A DNA stretch of 64,000 nucleotides from Acanthaster planci (Eukaryota > Echinodermata > Asteroidea > Valvatida > Acanthasteridae), in NCBI RefSeq assembly GCF_001949145.1, contig NW_019091530.1, positions 540,232-604,231 on the forward strand, written 5' to 3'. Position numbers and translations under genes: made by a program. Every line of letters starts with the position of its first letter. Within the stretch, counting starts at the first letter, position 1. Below the pieces are notes generated by a model. That model was not told the DNA's origin. It ran no database searches and saw nothing but the letters and a program-made list of their open reading frames with translations. This document shows, piece after piece, positions 1 through 11,500 of the stretch.

Positions 1-199
1 CTTTTGAGAGTGAAAAAATGTCCGTAATGCCCAGCAGCCTGGTCTTTTGTTCCGAGTACAGTCTTTTGTTACAAGGCCCTGTTCCCTTTGTCCGAGTTTG
101 GAGACCCCGGCCACGCATATAAAGCATATTGTCCGGATCCGGAGTTCCCGGCAGGAAGTGGTTAATGCCTTGATTATTTAAATGGTCACATGCATGAAA

Positions 200-373
200 T
201 TTTAGTGGTCTATATTTGTAAATATTAATGTTTGTTGTGTTTGTCAATTTTACTTTTCGTCGTGAGATTCTAACTATTTTATTAATTTCTAATGATCGCA
301 GGGCCCCAATGGAAACCAGTTTGTAACTGTTTGGGCATACCCTGGGTAAAAAAATGGAATAAATAAATAAATA
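200..373 (+). mobile_element. 3' end of a CR1/L2-like LINE or derived SINE
   Basis: The stretch ends in GGGCATACCCTGGGTAAA followed by a purine-rich linker and an (AAAT)n tail at about 356-373. This is typical of non-LTR retrotransposon 3' ends that terminate in short A/T-rich repeats. No reverse transcriptase reading frame is present, so the copy is a 5'-truncated remnant. It sits in the formin intron. The family name is a guess from the tail. Confidence 0.45.
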
Positions 374-735
374 CCTTAGACAGTCTCCCTACTCAACAAC
401 GTGCAACTTGACCGTGTATAAACATTTGATAATGCCCGCTGAGAAGTGATAATTCCTGCTGCGTAAAGCACAAACTGGCACCTGGATACGAGATGAGGTT
501 AATCGATTCTGATTGGTGAAGAGTCTGTGTGCATGCCGCTCGCCACGTGTGAGTCAAGGAGATTCTGTTGAACAACTTGCGCTAGGAATATACATGTACC
601 ATAAAACGAACGGGGGGTGTTTGTGCAAATGGAAGTAAAGTTCTAGAACAAAATTGTTTGAAATGCATCATAACGGCATATCAACTTCTTTTGACTAACT
701 AAAAAAGGTATGTATAAATGGGAATATATATGTGC

Positions 736-1055
736 TTAGGGCCGGCGACCATTTAGACCTGGTTTGAAAAGGCCCCCCCCCCGGTAAGCTCGCCCTGTTG
801 CAAAAACCCCTTTCATACCGGCCTGGTTACCGACCTGGGATGCTAGACTGGATGTTGATCTCGAACTTCTCCATCCTTGGGTCTATTGCTTGCAAGTACT
901 GGGGGAAGCCCTTCATCAGGGACTTTGAAATGCTGATGTACAGACAGGCCTGATACCGGCCTGGAGTAGCCTGAATACCAGGCAGGCATCATACAGGGTG
1001 GGCTACGGGGGGGGGGGCACTTTTCAAACCGGGTCTAAATAGTCGCCGGCCCTTA
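736..1055. mobile_element. Harbinger-like MITE with TTA target-site duplications
   Basis: A 314-bp element (739-1052) has long terminal inverted repeats beginning GGGCCGGCGAC and ending GTCGCCGGCCC. The arms continue through a TTTAGACC-type and GGTTTGAAAA-type block into C10/G-run tracts, about 50 bp each. It is flanked exactly by TTA at 736-738 and 1053-1055. A 3-bp TWA duplication is the mark of PIF/Harbinger transposons. It has no coding capacity, so it is non-autonomous, and it lies in the formin intron. Confidence 0.75.
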
Positions 1056-2108
1056 GGTAAGACCAGCTCAGTAGACTGAATGCTGATAATGATAACTAGT
1101 TATATCCATGCTAAGCTCATACATGTACATGTACACATTTATTACCTTATTGAAATACCACTTTGCTTTGAAATTATTCCCTAAGAGTTGTATCAAGGAT
1201 ATTTACCTGGGGCTTATCCTACACGCGAATTCGTAGGGATTTTAATGACACATACTGGTAACTGTACATCATTGACATAGAAGGATTGCATGTAGGTTAC
1301 AGGAATTTCACCAGATTTCTCAACACCTACATGTAACAGTAGTGTGTTGGCAACAGTTGGTGAAATAACCTGATTTTCTTGGAAAGCTAACCTAAGACGT
1401 TCACGAGGGCCATTTTACCAGAGGGGGTGTGATTCCCAGGATTTGCTCAGATTTTGTTGTTTCAGACCTGCTAGGTGTTGAATTTGGAAGTTTACTTTTA
1501 ATATCGGGGTTTTGGTACCTCCCAGCACTTTGTACAGAAAACATTCCAAATGTAACCATCTATAACAGAGCTCAAATGCCTGGACATATGGGGGTTTTAA
1601 TGTTGCAACCCTCGTGCAGATCACATGCATTGAAAAATACAAGATGTTTGTAACATACACATAGGATTTTTTAAAAATTACATCAATGCTTTGTTTTCTC
1701 TCTGCCCTGGAGTTGTATCTTGTCAGTCGTTAGATGCCAAGGGTAGCAAATAACAGCAGCCTCCTGATGACACACACTGGCTCGAGGCCGACTTCACAAA
1801 CAGTTGACAAACACTAAAATTAATAGCAAATGTATTAGTACTTCATTCAACTACATAATTGGTGATCCCTCTTCCCTGTCATTCTTGCCGGACTTCTTCG
1901 TAGAACCCAAATTTGTCGACACGATTAAAATGTGCAGCATCCAAATGCTGCTAAATCACTGTTTTTTCACAATGATATTAGAGGAAATTACCAAGAAAAT
2001 GATAAAGACTGTCATCATCTCAAGCTTCCATTCATTTCCACCCACGTTTCTTTCCACGATCTCTCCCCTTCCCTGGTAACCGGTCATGTCCGCATGGGCA
2101 ATTCTCAG
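1056..2108 (+). other. Formin intron, no feature recognised
   Basis: Intronic DNA between the MITE and the first visible formin exon. Open frames here are short and carry no formin or other recognisable sequence. The only functional signal I see is the pyrimidine tract and CAG acceptor at its right end. Confidence 0.6.
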
Positions 2109-2255
2109 GTACTGCTTACCAGTGACGGGGTCAAGAAGATTCTGGGCCTCATTTTGGCGTTTGGCAACTACATGAATGGAGGCAACAGGACCAGGGGACA
2201 GGCGGACGGATTTGGTCTGGACATACTGGCCAAGCTGAAAGATGTCAAGAGCATG
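2109..2255 (+). CDS. FMN1/FMN2: Formin exon: FH2 core
   Basis: 49 codons, phase 0 to 0. It encodes the most conserved formin block, [14 protein letters not shown] then [11 protein letters not shown] and KLKDVKS. The acceptor is the CAG at 2106-2108. A pyrimidine-rich tract at about 2038-2074 precedes it, with no other AG between, which fixes this start rather than the in-frame ATG at 2094. The donor is ATG|GTAAGA. This is the leftmost formin exon in the window; no upstream FH2 exon could be recognised in 1-2108. Confidence 0.93.
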
Positions 2256-5200
2256 GTAAGAATTGCCGACCAGAGTCACAATGGGAAGACATTACATCTA
2301 CAGCCTTATGTACTGAATCACCTGATAGTATTCCGCTCACCATTCCATTTTTGGAGGAATTGACAAAACTTCTTTTCATCATATGAACAGAGTGCAGTTC
2401 TAGTTTCCAACTACATTCCTTTCCGAGGTTCATGCTTTGTAAATTTTATTTTTTAAAACTGTACCTTCGTGTTTCTAATTTGTGGATGTTGTTGGGGATT
2501 GACAGATATCAAATTGTCAGTTGCACCATGAACTGACCTATCTTGTACACAAAGTCTATGTATGATACATCACTTATTGAAGTGTGCACTTACGTATAGA
2601 GATACATGTACTTTGCTCTGTGGCATGACGGACAAAATATAAATCATCTGTGATGAGTCTTGGTATCAGGGTGGGTCCAAAGGGAGCTCTGGGCAGTCCT
2701 ATGTCTTAAAAAGGGAAACCCATGGAGTATTTTTTTGAAGAGTGTCTTACAAATAGGATGCTGTGTATCCTGTGTACATGTAGTTGTTTGGGGAAGTGTC
2801 TTAGTGCTGTTGTAAGGTTTTAACCCTTGAAAATGCGAATAGAGTTCTTTTTTTCACATCTGAAAATGGGACGAAGGAGGAGTTGTATTTCCCCCTCTAG
2901 TTGCCACATCTTGTGAAGAACTTGCAGTTTAGAGTTTTTATCCGCGTACTCTAAGACAAAAAGAAATGTGAAAGTTTGTAAGAGGTTAGTTTACTTCTAT
3001 GCAGAGCAGTTCACATCCACAATAAATACAAGTTCCTGCTTACAGACATACCTTTTGAGACAATTCCCCTAATCTATTACTCTGCCTTCGATGCATTCAC
3101 CATGTCAGCTTTCTCTGCTTTGTTACCATTGGAACAGGATAACAAGATTTCCCTGCTGCAGTATATTGTTACCTACTATGTGGAGAAAGTGGATGAGGTA
3201 AGGTGTCCCCTGCAGGGAGGTGTTGATACATGGGAAAGTGGAGCAGAACAATCTATATCATGGACATAATTATATGAGCAAATGTGTCTGACATGCAAGA
3301 TGTGCAGGGCAAAATTCTTCTCTTGAAAACCTGCAGTGTTGTATTTTGTAGGAAATGAAGAAATTCTTCTTTGGGCCTGAAGTTTTTGGTCCTATCAGAT
3401 CTTTTCAAAGGCTTATTAAAGAGAAAGTCTGCCACAATAGACCTAAAACATAGTATGCACTTTCCTATGGGGACTTGATGGATCGCAAGCCATCTCTCTG
3501 CCATAGGAAACCACTCGTCAACAAAGCATAATGTCATTCTGTCACAAGTCTATTGAAATGTCAGGCCCTACCAACTTTCTGGATTTAATGGAAAACCACT
3601 CAAAAGGTGATATTTCTGTAAACTTATGCCACCCATGCAAGTTGTAGGTAGAATGAGAGCGGTGTATTGCAGGCAATGTGAGAGGAGTCTGTAGATATCA
3701 TTGTAGCTTGCAAGCCTTGAGGCAGCTTAGACAGAAGGACTCAAGGAAATACACGGTTTCCGAGGTTGTAGAATTAAAAACTTGCAGTTGATGTTAAATA
3801 TACTGGCAGAGATGGAGATTGTAAAGCGACAAAAAATCATAAATCGGCCAGTGTATGATTTGATCCAAGGCCTTAAGTTGAATGTAAATGTACCACCACA
3901 CCAAAGTGACTGCCTCTTTTTAACGTTCCAGTTTTCAGTGGCCCCCACACATGACAACTCGTGGTGCATTGCAGGACAGTATTCAGCACAATATCGACTG
4001 CAGTTCAAAAGTAGCTTGTTTGAGGCAGACGCTTGGTGGTGCACTTTCCTTGTGAAGTCTGTTCACCTTCTCAACTCAAACATCTGTTTTCTATTCGGCA
4101 GCATTCTGGAACAGAGCAAGCACGCTTCCCCTTGCCGGAGCCCAGTAAGATCAACCAGGCTACTCTGGTGAAGTTTGAAGATCTCACCAAGGACCTTGGC
4201 AAAATCAAGCGGGATTTAAAAGGCATCTGTTATCTTATCATCCACTTCGCGGTTACGGTGTCAAATGTCAATCCTAATATTTTCTAATGTTTTGAACTGA
4301 AACTTTTGGGAGATATTTACCCTAATACTTCACCCAGGGTTGGTTTTGAACTTACTAGTTCTGGCTTGAGTCCAATTCAAGTCAAAAGATTTGAATCTGG
4401 AACTAGGGTCCAGCTCTCAATCTTTAATTATTATCTTTAATGTTAGCAGTATCACGTTTATGTATTTTAATCCTGAGAACCTTCATGAGAGAACCTTTTT
4501 GAATCCTCCAAAATTCAGTAGTGTGCGAAATACTACTGATGATGCACTCTTTGCCCTCAACTACTTTGGGGCACTGAGCCCCATAATAAACGGAGACTGG
4601 GCTCTAGCTTGATCGTCCCCTGAGAATCTTCGGCAACCTTTCAGTGGATTTTGATGGATTCAGGAGGATGAAAATAATGAAAAACTGTTATTACAGTTAT
4701 TGCATTTTTCTACCACGTGGTATTAGTATCCCCTTTAAAAAATTGGTAGTCTGTACTGCACAATTAAACATTCATCAGAGCCTGGTGAGGAAATTCTCCT
4801 TGATGAAGTTTATCTTGGGATTTCCTCCTCAGGTTGTGAGGGGAAAATGGTCAAGGTCTTGAAAACTTCAGCCGAGGAGCATCTCCAGCCCTTCAAGGAC
4901 AAGATGGAAGCCTTCTTGGAGCACGCAAAAGAGGAGGTTGGCACCACGGAGGATAAACTTCGAGAAACCATTTCAAAGTGAGTCTTAAAGTCTCTAAGAT
5001 CAACGATAGTTTTCAGGAGCAAATATGGCCACTCAACTACAGTTGACATAGTGCAAACACATTTCCACATCTACATGTAGGTGGTCAAGTGATACGTTCA
5101 CATCAATAGCAGGAATGGCTTTGAGCTCCAATCCTATTCATTTGTAGCATCAAATGCTCCTTGTTTCCTAGCAGCACATTTAATGCAAGTAACTTGTGCC

Positions 5201-7272
5201 AGCCTTCACACCACCATTAACTGCTCCCAAGTTTTATCAATCTTAATACCGTTAGTCTTAGCCATTCGCACTGCACTTCCTGGTTCAAAATGACATCACA
5301 CTTTGTGGTACTCTTTTGACTTATATACAACTCCAAGCCATGGCTATGTCACTTGGACCCTATCATAGATTACGTACACATCACCAAGTAGTCTACACGA
5401 AAGTGGACATTCTGTTTATACTGAGTAGTGGGAAAGTACCGAATGTATTTTTCATTGATTTTTCCCCTGCAGGTTTGATTTCCTGGCCTCGTCGTACTGT
5501 GTCAAGCCCAAGTCGAGCGAGGAGCTCACCCCCAGCTACCTGTTTGGTCTCTGGGCCCCGCTGTGCCGAGACTTCAAAGATCTCTGGAAGAAGGAACAAC
5601 AAGGAGTAGCCAAACGGAGGTGGGTTGCAACTTGAGCTGCATGCGTCAGCAGTTGAAATTGATTCTCAAGATACTCCAAGATTTGTGAAGGATTTCCAAA
5701 ATGATTACCTGATCATTATTCCAAACTGTATTGTAAACAGTTTCGTTGATATGCCAGTAATGTTGATTTCATCACATCTGAAGTTTTGCTTTTGCGAGAT
5801 GGGCATTCATTCAGTGGGTACTTTATCCCTAACCCTACGTAATACTACAAATTACTACTTGTAGTAAAATGAAGTATTGAGCGCTGTCGCTTGTAAGAAG
5901 ACGTGGCCTTATTGTTTCCACAAGCCGTAAAATACAATAGATAAGATAATGTACCATACAGTGCTGTGGCAATATGAATGCATGGCTTTATTGTTCTCTG
6001 TATGAGTAACGATGGAAGTAACCTAGCCAGAAGTAGTAATCTGTAGCGCTAGGTCCTTCAGGCTCAGACTATTACTTAATATTTTGTAGTACCGTGTAGT
6101 GTAAGCTAAACAAAATGCTTGGCGATCAGGGTTAAAACAAAAACTCAAAACTTAGACATGACTTACACTGTATTCCACATGCACATTTACAGACAGGCAT
6201 ATCATTACAATATATTCATAGGAATTCACTGAATTGGGTCCAAATGGTGCTGATGTATGGATATGCAACATACATACATAATGAGAGTAAAATAATTAGG
6301 GACCACTGGGAAATGTAGTGAAAGACTGCTGCAGAAGGCACTGCTCCTATTGTAAGATATATTTGCAGTTCCGCGTCGCCAGCTTCGGGCGGGAACTATT
6401 TCCATATATTGCTGAGTAGCTATACTTTGATTGTGCGCAATGTAATTTTTTGCAGTTCCACGTCACCAGCTTTGGGCGGGAACAACCTGAACTTGTATCA
6501 AATTGAATAAACGGCTGCTCAGGTTAAAAAGTGCCCAGATGTTATCTTTCGATATTAAAATAGATCCTTGATTTGGCTTTTTATTGCTGAATCAGTCGAC
6601 TTCCCTGAGGATCGTCCAAAGCCTGATTGATTTATGGTTTGTTGCCGTCTGTCCTTCTCTGTCTGACATCACCTCAAGTTCCTTGCCTTATTTTCAATGG
6701 ACTGTACCAGGTTGCGAGAGGCGCAGGAGAAAGTGAAACAAAAGCAGGAAGAGAAGAGGAGCTCTGTTATTGTCAAGAAGGGAAGCAAGAAGGCTGGGGG
6801 CCTGGTAAGACATTTATCTGCTTTGAGCAGAGCCCCACCCTCATCAGTTCATTTTGTTGGTAGCGATGGGACCAAAACATGCGTTTCGTAATCATTTGTG
6901 GACCAGCAAAGTACAGTTCCCATCAAGGAAAATGGTGCTAGGAAAATGGTGTCCTCTCTTGGTCCCACTTGCGGTGGATAGGTATGCCAGTGTGATCATT
7001 ATGCATCCTTGTATCTGTTATTCCGACAGAATGACTTGTAATGATCATAAGGGCAAACATGGTTGCGTCTAAAATGGTAGTTTCGAGTTATGTTCATTCC
7101 AGGGAGTTAATACTTGTAGGTGAGTTTCGGGAATGTCAGTGTGCTTTATAAACCTATATCATCGTTACTGTTATTATATTTAATGAATACTCATTAATTT
7201 TTTCTCAACTGCTTTCTTTTTTAACAGAAAGCCAAGTTAGCAGCCAAAGCAAGCACAGCAAGTAAAACATAG
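2109..7272 (+). CDS. FMN1/FMN2: Formin (FMN1/FMN2 class), C-terminal part, seven exons
   Basis: Formins nucleate and elongate unbranched actin filaments through a dimeric FH2 domain; FMN-class members work with Spire at membranes and the cell cortex. Seven exons are visible: 2109-2255, 3138-3197, 4102-4222, 4833-4977, 5473-5619, 6711-6804 and 7228-7272. Together they are 759 nt, 252 residues plus stop, with every splice phase compatible. The first holds the FH2 hallmark [20 protein letters not shown] followed by LKDVKS. The later ones carry [29 protein letters not shown] and DFKDLWKKE, in the same order and spacing I know from vertebrate FMN2. The protein ends in a short Lys-rich tail. The N-terminal part, the FH1 domain and the start of FH2 lie left of the window. 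Assignment to the FMN1/FMN2 class, rather than DIAPH, DAAM or FHOD, rests on the post-FH2 sequence. Whether it is the single pre-duplication orthologue is inference. Confidence 0.95.
3138..3197 (+). CDS. FMN1/FMN2: Formin exon: FH2, 20 codons
   Basis: 60 bp, phase 0 to 0, encoding [20 protein letters not shown], the FH2 helix following KDVKS in FMN proteins. Acceptor GGAACAG|GAT, donor GAG|GTAAGG. The exon is too short to show as a long open frame but joins its neighbours without a gap against vertebrate FMN sequences as I know them. Confidence 0.92.
4102..4222 (+). CDS. FMN1/FMN2: Formin exon: FPLPEP / FEDL block, GC donor
   Basis: 121 bp, phase 0 in and phase 1 out. It encodes [14 protein letters not shown] and [18 protein letters not shown]. 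Acceptor TTCGGCAG|CAT. The end is set by homology: reading on as ...KRDLK-G-CEGKM needs a non-canonical GC donor, AAAAG|GCATCT, at 4223-4224. A GT three bases further on (4229-4230 region) would also keep the frame but inserts two extra residues relative to FMN2 and has a poor donor context, so the GC donor is preferred. Confidence 0.88.
4833..4977 (+). CDS. FMN1/FMN2: Formin exon: end of FH2, amphipathic helix
   Basis: 145 bp, phase 1 in and phase 2 out. It encodes [20 protein letters not shown] followed by [14 protein letters not shown]. This is a charged helical stretch that in FMN1/FMN2 closes the FH2 fold. Acceptor TTTCCTCCTCAG|GTTG is strong; donor TTTCAAA|GTGAGT is strong at the intronic side. 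Together with the next exon it reads [11 protein letters not shown] across the junction. Confidence 0.92.
5473..5619 (+). CDS. FMN1/FMN2: Formin exon: FMN-specific FDF / DFKDLWKKE block
   Basis: 147 bp, phase 2 in and phase 2 out. It encodes [18 protein letters not shown] and then [18 protein letters not shown]. The [10 protein letters not shown] stretch matches the conserved F(K)DFWKKE end of the FMN FH2 domain. Acceptor TTTCCCCTGCAG|G, donor CGGAG|GTGGGT. GC content is clearly higher than in the flanking introns. Confidence 0.93.
5620..6710 (+). other. Formin intron with a short direct repeat
   Basis: This 1.1-kb intron contains two copies of a 35-bp sequence (6362-6396 and 6449-6483) that share GCAGTTCC, CAGCTT and GGGCGGGAAC. 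The remainder is AT-rich and shows no open frame of interest. Confidence 0.5.
6362..6483 (+). repeat. 35-bp direct repeat with GGGCGGGAAC
   Basis: The copies at 6362-6396 and 6449-6483 differ at three or so positions, mostly CpG-to-TpG/CpA type changes (CGCGTCGCC versus CACGTCACC). Each ends in GGGCGGGAAC, which resembles an E2F/Sp1-type site. Possible regulatory duplication or remnant of a tandem repeat. Confidence 0.5.
6711..6804 (+). CDS. FMN1/FMN2: Formin exon: basic coiled tail
   Basis: 94 bp, phase 2 in and phase 0 out. It encodes [20 protein letters not shown] followed by [11 protein letters not shown], a charged helix passing into a Lys-rich segment. In FMN2 the equivalent region leads into the formin-Spire interaction tail. 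Acceptor CTGTACCAG|GTTG, donor GGCCTG|GTAAGA. The ATG at 6697 lies in the intron and is not a start. Confidence 0.9.
6824..6945 (+). repeat. Dispersed repeat family R2, copy 1 (formin intron)
   Basis: It shares the ordered blocks CCCTCATC, TTCATTTTGTTG, TAGCGATG, ACCAGCAAAGT and CAGTTCC with the copy at 33503-33700, and more weakly with 24541-24945. It begins about 20 bp downstream of a formin donor site. Diverged and non-coding. Confidence 0.5.
7228..7272 (+). CDS. FMN1/FMN2: Formin terminal exon: [14 protein letters not shown]-stop
   Basis: 45 bp including the TAG at 7270-7272. Acceptor CTTTCTTTTTTAACAG|AAA is very strong. The 14 residues end in SKT with several lysines, like the KAK...MKT end of vertebrate FMN2, whose basic tail (FSI) binds the acidic groove of the Spire KIND domain. 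What is seen is the Lys spacing and the final KT; binding to Spire is inferred. Confidence 0.88.
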   Translation, partial: KAKLAAKASTASKT

Positions 7273-8554
7273 CACTCCTAAAGCAAGGTTGCTGGTACAT
7301 CACAGAACCTAAGGTCTAGTGAGTATGTGCCTCATGGTGTTACAGAATTCTCCTCCGCCATGTGAAGTCAAGATGTTTGTCAATTGTGTGCAGCAGAATT
7401 GTTGTCCCAGTGTGTGGTACACTTGGAAATGGGGGGAGGGGGCATTCTATTAGGCCCACCCGGCTCTGTTGCCGTCTGTTGGACCCACCTGGCTATGTTG
7501 CCGTCCCTCTGCATCTTCTGTGGTTGTATGGGTAACAATTGCCACACAGTGATGACTTAATAGTCTAGTTTCCCTTTGTCTTTCAGGAAGAGATTCAAGT
7601 TTAAGTACTTATTCCAAGTTATTTGTTTCTGGTTGTGAGTCGACAGTTGTGAGGGATTCTGTGTCTTTGTATTGAGTAACTTGTATTTGAGTTTTTGATT
7701 TCCATGTTTTGCTTGTTTTCTATGCAAACATATCTATTGTATAAAAGCAGGTGTATTGTTTGACGGTAACACATAGTTAGGATTGGACCACCTTTTTGGC
7801 CGACTCAATCATACATGCCAAAGTTTGGCCAGAAATGACAGCCTGCATGCTGTCTTGTGATAGCTTTTAAGTTACAATGGTCTGTTGAATGAATACTTTT
7901 TAGTTAGGAACCCTAGTTCAAGAAGATATATAGTGCAATTTTTTTTTAAATAGAAGCTTCTATAATCATGCAGGAACAAAAGATATGCAGTACACACAAA
8001 ATTTTCTGTCTAAAGGTATTTGGTCAAAGTGTATGCCATCCACTTGGAAATTTATCCTGGAAAAAGCTTGCCTGAAAGTTACCCTTAACTGACTTGAAAA
8101 CCCCCTGTACTTTCTAGTGCAGTGTTTCCACATGGAAATGTGTTGTCCGTTGTTGTCGCTCAATATAACAATCGGTTTGGGGTGATGTCGTTGAACACGT
8201 GCTCAGTACTTTACATGGATGATACTTGTACTATTTTGAAGTGGTCTGCAAGTCGGCAGTGAATGAAAAACAAGGAAGAAGTTCTCAGTCAGTGGGTTTT
8301 GATTTGAACTTGAGCTCCAAGTTCATGTTAGTCATCAAAAGTGTTTAATATCAGCAAGAACCATTGGCATAGTCGGGCTCTTCTCAGAGGGGGGCGGTTA
8401 AAGGGTAACATGGCAATTTTTTGGGGGGGGGGTGGAATTCAATTTGATCCAGGTCCTGAAATAGGTGTTTTTCCACACTGAACATGTATCAGCACTCAAC
8501 AGGTGGCATAATGAAAGCCTCCCCTCTCCCAAATTATATTTTTATAATAATAAA
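7273..8554 (+). other. FMN1/FMN2: Probable formin 3' UTR and flank
   Basis: Gene-free DNA after the formin stop. The first AATAAA I note on the + strand is at 8549-8554, preceded by a CT-rich and AT-rich run. No downstream GU-rich element stands out, so the transcript end is uncertain. The stretch contains a T6G10 tract at 8417-8432. No coding signal was seen. Confidence 0.3.
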
Positions 8555-11500
8555 CATGCCACTAGCAAGAACATACATGTACATGCAAGTGCAGTTTACA
8601 TTCCCACTATGGTTGGTTTGTTAGATTAGAATGGCCATTGACTAGTAGTTTGTATTCCTCTTGGTCTTTCGCTGCATATTTCAAGTCACATATTCTTTTT
8701 GTTCCCATTATAATCCAAAAATATATAACCCCAGAGTATGAACATTGTGCATTGAACCATTGTTGTCATTGTAGTCAAGATTATACTTAAATACGTTGTA
8801 TATCACATATACAGAGTTAAAGAACAAAACCATTGCTTTATATGTAACAAAAATTCAACTGGGCTACATTTAAGCGTGCATTCATCAAACATCTCTTTAA
8901 GCAAAATAAGATATTGTATTTTTCAACTCAAATCGTAACTAGCGTTTTTTTTCCTTTTGTATGTTTTATTTTTATATATTTTTTTTTACCAAGGATTAAC
9001 ATTCCATCCGTATTTTATAGGAATAGTTTGTGTAGTATTGTCTCTCTGTTGAGATCCACATTTTGTATCGCGGGAAATGTACTTGTACTTGTGAGCAATA
9101 AGTGTTTGTACTGTCCATGATGTAGGCTTTTGCACAGCAATACCCTTCAAATGCTGCAATTTAAAAATCTGAATATTCCTATGAAGTTGAGAGTCCACTA
9201 TACCGATTCGAGACAAAATATCACGTGTCTGGTGAATGTCTTGCCTCGGACCTTCCTTCCTATCATCTACCTATGACATCAGAGCCCTCTGTCCTTAACC
9301 ACTTTGAAATGGTGTTCCACAAGGAACTTGTCCCAGGCATGGTATTTTTCTTCGTTGAAAATCCATTTACCAACCTTTTAAAAAAACGAAACAATTCTGC
9401 AACCACAGTCCCTGTACAAAGTTTGAGCTTACCAAATTCTGACAATTGGTGGTTGCTTGATCCAGATTTCTGCTATGTGTGACATTTCCTTCTGCACTGT
9501 TGTTTTTTTTTATACACCTCGAGAGAATGCGACATAGTGATATATGCTACAGTACCCAGCTGTGGTACATAGATGCTTGAGGGTTATGTGTGGTACACCG
9601 CCATAGAGTAGTTAAGGACTCTCTGTATGTATGAAAACAAAAGGAATCACTCAAGCATGGGAACAAGTAGAAATATTGTCCACGACTGCATCCAGAAAGT
9701 ACCATGGCTTGTTTAAAAGTTCCTTTTGTGACTGACTCAGAAACTCCCTTGCATGTCCACATGTCGTTGGGTATAAGCCATTATTAAACTGTGGTTTAGG
9801 GGTAATCATTTCCCCACTTGTATCTGGCCCAAACAGGCTCCCTCGGAGAAAGTCTCATCAGTTACATCAGACATCTTTGAGATTCCTTATTTGCCCCCCT
9901 TCCAACTTTCATCACCTGTGACTTCCAAATTAAGTATAACAGTACTCATTCCTTAAAAACTGTGGTTTTGAAGAAGTTATTCCCCAGTGTGTATCTTGTG
10001 CATATTGGCTATATCTCTGTGGGGAAAATGTCTCCTCAAATTGTTTATTAAATATTTTATGTTTCTGAATCGCAACTCCAATGGACTGAAGAGTGAACAC
10101 CCCCCCAGCAGCTGGCACATCCAATAACTCTCTAGCCACTCCATTCACGCAAACCTCATATCCCAGGGAGTAAAATTTATGTCAGTTTGGGCCATTTCCA
10201 TCAATATTTGTATGACCATTTCATGCATGGGTTAGAGCCGACAGTCTGATGTTAGCCAGCCCTGGGAATGCCACCTGTCATATTTTCCCTCTGCCGGGCA
10301 AGGACGTTAGATGTGTTACAGCCCTCCAGTGTGCTGTGGTAGAGTCACCATGTCTGGCCTGCCAATTGTCACTTGTGGAAGGGCTTGTCTGAGTAGTAGC
10401 AATAATGGCTTGTCGGCTTGTAGGTGGAAGGGCGGCATGTTTCAATGGTGTTAATTGGATAATTTGAAAGTATTTCATTTTTTTATGAGGGTTGTGATTT
10501 CATGGATTACTGTTGAGCTTCCCCTTGACGCCCAACCTAATCTGGTTGGAAAATGCTGTGTCCAAATGCTTTTAGAATTTGGCCCACTTAAGTAGGGTTA
10601 CAGTGATGAAAAAGTATTCATATGTATGTACTATTAGAAATCCAGATCAGTTTCATTCATGACAGGACTTATTATCATTAGAGCTTTTTCTGTCTGTGGG
10701 CAAAAAGGGTTCCCTTGTTTTTTCTTCAGACTTCTATAAAAGTCATGTCACCATGGTGTTGAAATAACTCCAGCCAACTACATGTTTTTAGTCTTTTGTT
10801 TCTGAAAAACAACATACAAAATACATTACCTGAATAAGGTTCTAGATGTTTGGGGGGATGAGTATTGATGGGAGGGGGTGGGGAAAGCCTGGAAACTAAG
10901 CAAAAAATTTTAAATGAAAAAAAGGGAAAGAAAAGAAACAGAAAAGAAGAAAGAAACATGAAAACTGCCAGTGTCTGATAAAAGTACCTTGGAAACACCC
11001 CCTTAGTCTGCTTTGTTGACTGCTTTGCTCCCTCCCCCTTAAGTGAGCCACTCCCAAATCCTGGCTGCGCCCTTGGTTTGGGGTAAAGCTCAGAATGGAA
11101 GCTTATTTTGTGGTCCCTTAAACAGAAGAAAGCACCAAGTTATGCTTATTTTTTTGTAGTCCTTTGATGGAGGAGACATCTGCCAAGTAGTCACCGAGGA
11201 ATTTCCCACCTTTTGTTCCACGCTTCTCAGCCTGTCCTCTAAACAGCTGCCCATCACTTATCACAAATAGTTGTAAAAATATCCATTTTCCTGCCCCCCC
11301 CCACACACACAAAACAAAAATGATAGATTGTGCACTGGTGGTCCCGGGTTATACATTCAGTTATACCAGGGTTCTGTTGCATGCACGCTTTTTTAGTGAT
11401 TTAGTGTCCGGTGGCTGTTTTGATACCATTGTCTTAAATCAACCAGCTACTGATTTTGATATTCTTTGATAGGCCATTCATTTCCACGGTTTCTACTGAG

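Noticed and set aside
1932-2363. Whole 143-codon frame taken as one coding region
   Set aside because: Only codons between 2109 and 2255 resemble formin; the flanks are intron, set off by a pyrimidine tract plus CAG and by a GTAAGA donor.
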